In this document: positions 59,126 through 64,000 of the stretch, in pieces
How the letters are laid out: each line of letters opens with the position of its first letter
How positions within the stretch are numbered: position 1 is the first letter of the stretch
Assembly: GCA_905250115.1 (NCBI GenBank)
Contig: CAJNOI010000293.1
Location: forward strand, 1 to 64,000
Direction of reading: 5' to 3'
Source: Adineta steineri
Taxonomy: Eukaryota > Rotifera > Eurotatoria > Adinetida > Adinetidae
Length of the DNA: 64,000 nt
Notes under the pieces: model-generated
The model's input: only the letters and a program-made list of their open reading frames with translations
What the model was told of the DNA's origin: nothing
Database searches by the model: none
Translations under genes and position numbers: made by a program

Positions 59126-60411
59126 CTACCCGCCAATGATTATCAGGAAACTATTTACAGAATAACCCAGATTGGACAACCAAAAGCTGATGTTATAGGT
59201 GCCTCCGACCACGGTTCTGAACGATTGACTGAGATAATCCGAATATGTTACTGAACCATCGTAAAAGCTATGACTGCCCGAATGAGCACATCTGGCCTCT
59301 ATATCACCACTAAAAGTAGCACCATTTGGATTACAGTAAGTATAATATGAAGTTAATGGAGACATTTCAAAACCACCATCTTGCCACATCTGTACTCCGT
59401 TGTATGTTACTGAAATGTCATCTAGACACCAGAAACTAGGATCTTGACGCAAAACCAGCAACATCGTCGTATTAGTGGATATAGCAACATATGAGTATTG
59501 ATAATATGTATAAGAAAACGGCTGCATATTCGAAAGGTATACTAGAACCGTAGTTGGACCAGTTAATATTGTGGTGCAGTTGTTGTTCAACAAGGCTAAA
59601 TAGAAATAAAAGAGTGTTTATATGTACCTTAAAAACAACTTATTGTTGTCGTACATCTATAAACATTAGAGTTTCTATAAAAAATTTAAGTCTTCTCTCT
59701 GAATTATATTTTGCACTTACCATACGGTACACTGATAGTTGTCATGGCTACCGTTGTCGTGAGTGTCGTTGTCGTGACTGTCGTTGTCGTACTGGTTGTT
59801 GCCGTGACTGTCATTGTCGTGCTAGAAGTTGTTGTGTTGATCGTTGTCGTACTGGTCGTTGCCGTGACTGTCGTTGTCGTGCTAGAAATTGTTGTGTTGA
59901 TCGTTGTCGTGTCGGTCGTTGTCGTGTTGATCGTTGCAGCCGTGGTTGTGATCGTTGTAGTGTCTACATATAATCATAAGAACATATTCATCAATAATAT
60001 GAAAGCTCATGGAGACTTCTCATTCGATGCAAATAAAACTCCTGATGCTACTTGAATCGAGGATTCCCTTACTAAGACTTGTTCATTACCTGGCTTTTTT
60101 AAAATCAGAAGTCCAGCTGCAATTCCACCTCCCACTAATAACAGCAACAATAAACCCGAAATAATGAAGCATAATCGTGAACAACAGAAACCTCCAGATC
60201 TAAAATGGGCAAAGATTCAATTTAAATACAATAACTAGTTCATCAGGGTGTGAATGTTGTATTCTTCTTATATCCACACCCACACCCTATAGAAAAAAAC
60301 ATACCTTTGTATCGTGGTTGATGGTTTAATGGGCTCTGGTTTCCAAGGCACAGGCCCTTTTGGAAACTCCAACTTAGCAATAACTATTGCAATTCCTTCA
60401 GTTCCAGTCAT
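59126..60411 (-). CDS. Single-pass membrane protein with Thr-rich stalk and beta-sandwich-like ectodomain (copy C)
   Basis: Exons on the minus strand are 60411-60305, 60199-60090, 59963-59721 and 59595-59126. The frame is kept, giving 309 residues. Exon 1 (MTGTEGIAIVIAKLEFPKGP) and exon 2 (LCFIISGLLLLLLVGGGIAA) closely match copy A. Exon 3 is an 81-residue, almost pure Thr/Ser/Ile stalk containing a 60-base tandem repeat. Exon 4 is unrelated to copy A: WCLDDISVTYNGVQMWQDGG and SQSFRTVVGGTYNISFWLSN are typical of galactose-binding/CBM-like jelly-roll domains. The ectodomain may bind glycans (inference). Antisense of the stalk gives a Val-rich frame that is not a gene. The upstream neighbour on the other strand is the TPR gene, about 450 bases away. 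Confidence 0.75.
59786..59905. repeat. 60-base tandem repeat in the Thr stalk exon
   Basis: Two adjacent 60-base copies (59786-59845 and 59846-59905) differ at few positions and encode 20-residue Thr/Ser units in frame. Partial copies flank them. Confidence 0.75.
60245..60291. repeat. Telomere-like foldback in intron 1 of copy C
   Basis: CAGGGTGTGAATGTTG, then attcttcttatat, then CCACACCCACACCCTATAG. It has the best-preserved right arm of the three intron-1 hairpins. Confidence 0.75.
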
Positions 60412-60861
60412 TCCTTGTCAATACCCTTTGATGTTTGTTGGATTTTTTTAAAATTTTTAGCTTGTTCACTTCTGTTTCTACGTTCGAATTTTTATACAAA
60501 ACTGTATAGTGCGTCATTAAATGTTGAAGCCCTTTTTTTTCAAGTAAAAAAGTGTTGATTTGTATTGCAAAAGAAATGAAATAATTGATTTCATACGTCA
60601 TTCATTCTTTTGTATACATCACTCTCAATAGTTTTAAACATTTAAAGATGACTAATAATCTATGTCGTCAAATTTTCTAACCAATTCGATCGTTCCTCTC
60701 ATGGTGAGAAAGAAAAATAAAAATCTCACGTTTTTTTTGTTCGTTTATTGATATAATAATAGTTGAAAGCAGAATAAAATGCAAGGATACTCTCTTTCTT
60801 CTTTAAAGATAATACCTTTTACAGACAACACTCCACATATCTACAATCATCTAAAATAATA
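60412..60861. promoter_or_regulatory. Bidirectional intergenic region, copy C / TPR gene
   Basis: About 450 bases separate two divergent start codons, so promoters of both genes should lie here. The left part is duplicated upstream of copy A. No clear TATA box was assigned. Confidence 0.4.
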
Positions 60862-63539
60862 ATGGGAATTACCAATTCAAAACGACAATCTTGCGTCTCT
60901 CCAACACAAATCGACTATAAAGAAACAACAGTATCAGCTATAGTAGTTCCTAACTATACAACATATAAAAAACCTCAAAACGGTGAGAAAAAGTTCCTTT
61001 CAATTTTAAGATCTGATAAAATCAAATTTTTGATTTAGTGAAACGTGACAATAAACAATACTTGCATGATTCACTTCTGATGAGTATTATACCTTCAAAT
61101 AAATACACATCGAACGATTTAAAACAACTTGATCAGCCATTTATTTATTGGATGATGGTCAAATTAATTATAATTCATTTTAAATGTGATAGAGACGTTC
61201 ATAAAGAACTTTTAAAAAATTTAGCTGAATTTTCTCGTGAATATTATTTGAATAATATAAATGAATTAAAGCTTATAGATGAATTTGAACAAAATTATCA
61301 TGGACATACACCGATTTGGTGGTATACAATGACTAATTTTATTCGCGTTATACTTAATCGAGCAATCGAAACCAAAAATATCGAAATTCTTATTAAAATG
61401 GCATTTTTTATAAAAGATCTTTATCAACAATTAGAAATTTTACAAATGGATACAATAAAAACAAATAAATTACCAATAATTTGTTATCGAAATCATCAAG
61501 TTACGAATGAAGAGTTTGAAAACATTAAAAATAACAAAGGAAATCTTTTATCATTTAATAATTTTATCATAGCAGATTCTGATCACGACATGCAGAGTAA
61601 TTCAAAAAATCACATGGTTAATATTTTATTTCGTATTAAAATTGAATCGAAACGTACGTCAACACCTTTCGTTTCCTTTCAAAATGATAGTGATTCTGTT
61701 GACGAACAGAAATCTTTTATTTTTTTCATGCATAGTATATTTCGTATTGTTGATATGAAACAAATTACAGAACGATCATGGGAAATAGATCTTACGTTAA
61801 CATCACATAAAGATGAACAAGTAAAATGTCTTACTGATATAATACGACAGGAAACTCGAGAAACAGTTGGTTGGTTACGACTTGCACAATTAATGTCTGT
61901 TATGGACGATTTTGATCAAGCAAAAGCTATTTATTATAAACTATTTGAATTAACACCAGAAAATGATATATTCACACGATCACGTATCTATATTGAATTA
62001 GGAAATATTGATAATGCAGTTGGAGATTATAAATCAGCACATGCATTTTATCAAAAATCAATCGATATTCAACAACAACAACAATCTTCTGGTCATCATT
62101 TACTTCGTTCTTCTTATAATAATTACGGTGAAGTTCAAAGGCAACTAGGACATTATTCTAATGCACTTACGGCGCATGAAAAAACTTTAAAGATGAAAAA
62201 ACAATATCTTTTTCCAACTGATTTATCATTAGCTGTTACTTATAATAATATGGCATTAGCTTGTGAATCACTTGCTGATTTTGCAAATGCATTAAAATTT
62301 CATGAACAAGCACTTTCAATCAAAAGAAAGACTCTTCCATCTCATCATCAAGAGTTCGGTACTACATATAATAATATTGGTGAACTTCAACGATTAATGG
62401 GATATTTTTCTGTAGCGTTACAAAACTTTGAAAAAGCATTAAATATTCGTTTAAAAAAATATTCTACTAGTGATGGACCGGTAGCTATTGTTTATAATAA
62501 TATTGGTCGACTTTATTGGGAACTAGGAGATTATGCTCTGGCAACATCATATTTACAAAAATCACTTGATATTAAATTAAACACAAATTCATCTAATCAT
62601 CCATGGTTAGCTTGTACTTATAATAATATCGGTGATGTTCATCAACAAATGGGAGAATATACCGATGCACTTTCTTATTATCAAAAAGCACTTGAAATAT
62701 TAGAAAACGCATTTTCAGCAAATCATCCTGAAATAGCTGCAACATATACAAACATGGGTCGGGCTCATCGATCTTTGGCTAATTATTCAACTGCTCTTTC
62801 ATACTATCGAAAAGCAATTGAAATACAGCAAGAAACACTTCCTAGTAGTCATCCATCACTTGCAATATGTTATAACAATCACGGTCATGTATATCAATTA
62901 ATGGGAAAATATCAAACTGCATTGGAATATTATCAAAAGGCACTTGGAATTCAAGAAAAATCTCTTCGTGAAGGTCATCCATCGTTAGCTGCGACTTATA
63001 ATAATCTTGGAGATGTTGAAAGACAATTAGGAAATACTACTAAAGCACTTACATATTATGAACAATCACTTGATATTAAAAAGAATTCTCTTCCATCTTA
63101 TCATCCAACATTGGCTATCGCATATAATAACATTGGTGTTATCTATCAATCAATAAACAATTACTCAACTGCACTTGAATATTATCAAAAAACAGTGGAA
63201 ATTCAACAGACAACTCTTCCATCTCATCATCCTGATTTAGCTGTTTTCTATATTAATCTAGGAGCTAATTATCAGTCAATGAAAAAATATGACACTGCAC
63301 TTGAATATTTTGAAAAAGCATTAGAAATTCAAAAGAAAAGTCTTCCAGCTACTCACCCTGATATTGCTGTTACGCATACTAGTATAGCAACGGTATATGT
63401 ACATCAAGGAGATTATAGATCAGCTTTAAAACATGAACAAAGTGCTGTTGATATTGCCCGTAAAACTTTTGAACCCGATCATCCTAATGTCCTAATATTT
63501 CAAAGTTATCTTGAACAAATACGTGAGAAAATAAAATAA
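60862..63539 (+). CDS. TPR (kinesin-light-chain-like) protein with ADP-ribosyltransferase-like N-terminal region, 2 exons
   Basis: Exons are 60862-60982 and 61039-63539, giving 873 residues. Exon 1 begins MGITNSKRQS, a good N-myristoylation signal, and joins in frame (AAC G/TG AAA). Starting at 61038 would lose it. Residues ~60-300 follow the layout of the arginine ADP-ribosyltransferase-type region that precedes TPRs in many bdelloid proteins (WWYTMTNFIRVILNRAIETK, NNKGNLLSFNNFI, HSIFRIVDMKQI). The family's catalytic signature is not evident, so it may be only a scaffold. From about 310 onward come about twelve 42-residue TPRs of kinesin-light-chain type (ALEYYQKALEIQ...LPxxHPxLAxxYNNIG). 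It is probably a membrane-tethered interaction platform. The partner is unknown. Confidence 0.85.
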
Positions 63540-63630
63540 ATCAGAACAATATAATCTGTTATTTATTTCATTGCGGCAGAATGTTTTGATAGGTTGTATT
63601 TTTAGTAAAATAAATTTGTATAGAAAATTC

Positions 63631-63684
63631 GTTGAGAGTGGGTGTGGGTATAATATATAAATATCACACTCACACCCTCAATTT
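63631..63684. repeat. Telomere-like foldback hairpin, near consensus
   Basis: GTTGAGAGTGGGTGTGGGTA faces TATCACACTCACACCCTCAA with an AT-rich loop. Strong. Confidence 0.82.
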
Positions 63685-63862
63685 AAAAAGTATTCATCCG
63701 ATGTTATACAATATGAATGATATTTTAATAAGGGCTATCAAATAATATTTTTTCCATATATAAGATATTAATTAAATAACTGTTGGTGCTTTTTAAAATA
63801 AATGTAAATTGTAAAATAATTTGAATTAAATTTCAGCAAAAGTCTTAAAAAAATTCAAAATA

Positions 63863-63912
63863 TAGAGTGTCGATGTGAGACATGGATAGAATATCCAAAC
63901 CCACACCCTGTC
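63863..63912. repeat. Telomere-like foldback hairpin
   Basis: TAGAGTGTCGATGTGAGAC faces CCAAACCCACACCCTGTC. The right arm is better conserved. Confidence 0.6.
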
Positions 63913-64000
63913 TTGTGCCACAATTTCTCAGTGCTATTATGGACGCTGTTTTAATTTCTTATAAGTTGAAATAATCTGCATGAACATCTTAGTTATCGTA

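Larger units (their letters stand above)
63540..64000. other. Downstream flank with two foldbacks
   Basis: About 460 A/T-rich bases after the TPR gene. Only the foldbacks at 63631-63684 and 63863-63912 are recognised. Confidence 0.6.

Noticed and set aside
59711-60055. Val-rich plus-strand frame, membrane-protein-like
   Set aside because: It is the antisense of the Thr-rich stalk exon of copy C. Repetitive ACG/ACA codons read backwards as Val/Arg/Cys, and splice borders support the minus strand.
10730-63912. Foldbacks read as a CRISPR array
   Set aside because: The units are inverted pairs at irregular spacing with variable arms, not direct repeats with uniform spacers, and no cas genes are present.
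10730-63912. Foldbacks as simple interstitial telomere tracts from chromosome healing
   Set aside because: A healed end would give direct TGTGGG repeats in one orientation. Nearly every copy has both orientations facing each other.
1-64000. tRNA, rRNA and spliced-leader RNA genes
   Set aside because: I looked for B-box-like GGTTCGA contexts and for the bdelloid spliced-leader sequence as I remember it, and found no convincing instance. A covariance search would be decisive.
1-64000. Retrovirus-like, LTR or Polinton elements
   Set aside because: No reverse transcriptase, integrase, capsid or envelope motifs and no long terminal repeats were seen.

Overview
The window looks like AT-rich nuclear DNA of a bdelloid rotifer (Adineta/Rotaria type). 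This is inferred from several signs. Genes are compact, with introns mostly of about 40-70 bases. There are many lineage-expanded families (orphan rhodopsin-like GPCRs, NHL and TPR proteins). A bacterial-type arginine deiminase is present. Short inverted repeats are built on GGGTGTGGGTGTG, which resembles the TGTGGG telomeric unit I recall being reported for bdelloids. No rRNA, tRNA or CRISPR was recognised, and no intact retroelement was seen.

Layout. 1-9.5 kb: four related 7TM receptor genes in tandem on the minus strand, the first cut by the window edge. 10-13 kb: a small MITE, several foldback hairpins and one decayed-looking stretch. 13-17.7 kb: a 1545-residue receptor with LDLa and EGF modules in front of a 7TM domain (plus). 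18.3-20.3 kb: a spliced type II membrane NHL-repeat protein (minus). 21.1-22.4 kb: nested hAT-like DNA transposon remains. 24.3-25.6 kb: intronless arginine deiminase (minus). 26.9-29.4 kb: eight-exon UNC-93-like transporter (minus). 31.5-33.8 kb: a fatty-acid/sterol hydroxylase and an LRR protein (minus). 34.9-35.7 kb: a decayed ADP-ribosyltransferase/LRR relative. 38.5-40.2 kb: three-exon MINPP-type phosphatase (plus). 40.8-47.2 kb: a GPI-type Ly6-like protein, a short ETS factor and an unknown mucin-stalk membrane protein (plus). 47.5-52.2 kb: F-box/LRR protein, BTB-like orphan and caspase-fold peptidase (minus). 53 kb: a decayed caspase relative. 56-60.4 kb: a small family of single-pass membrane proteins sharing an N-terminus but differing in ectodomain (minus). 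60.9-63.5 kb: a TPR protein with a probable N-myristoylation signal (plus).

The genes do not form one pathway. Most encode surface receptors, membrane proteins or interaction-domain proteins, typical of accessory and perhaps subterminal bdelloid DNA. The most unusual feature is the foldback family: about 24 recognisable copies, about two thirds of them right of 48.9 kb. Copies sit at the same intron position in duplicated genes, which gives a natural record of how the element changes.

Splice sites were placed by eye from GT/AG and reading-frame continuity. In every multi-exon model with a defined start codon the exon lengths sum to whole codons. Protein family names rest on recognised motifs, not on searches.
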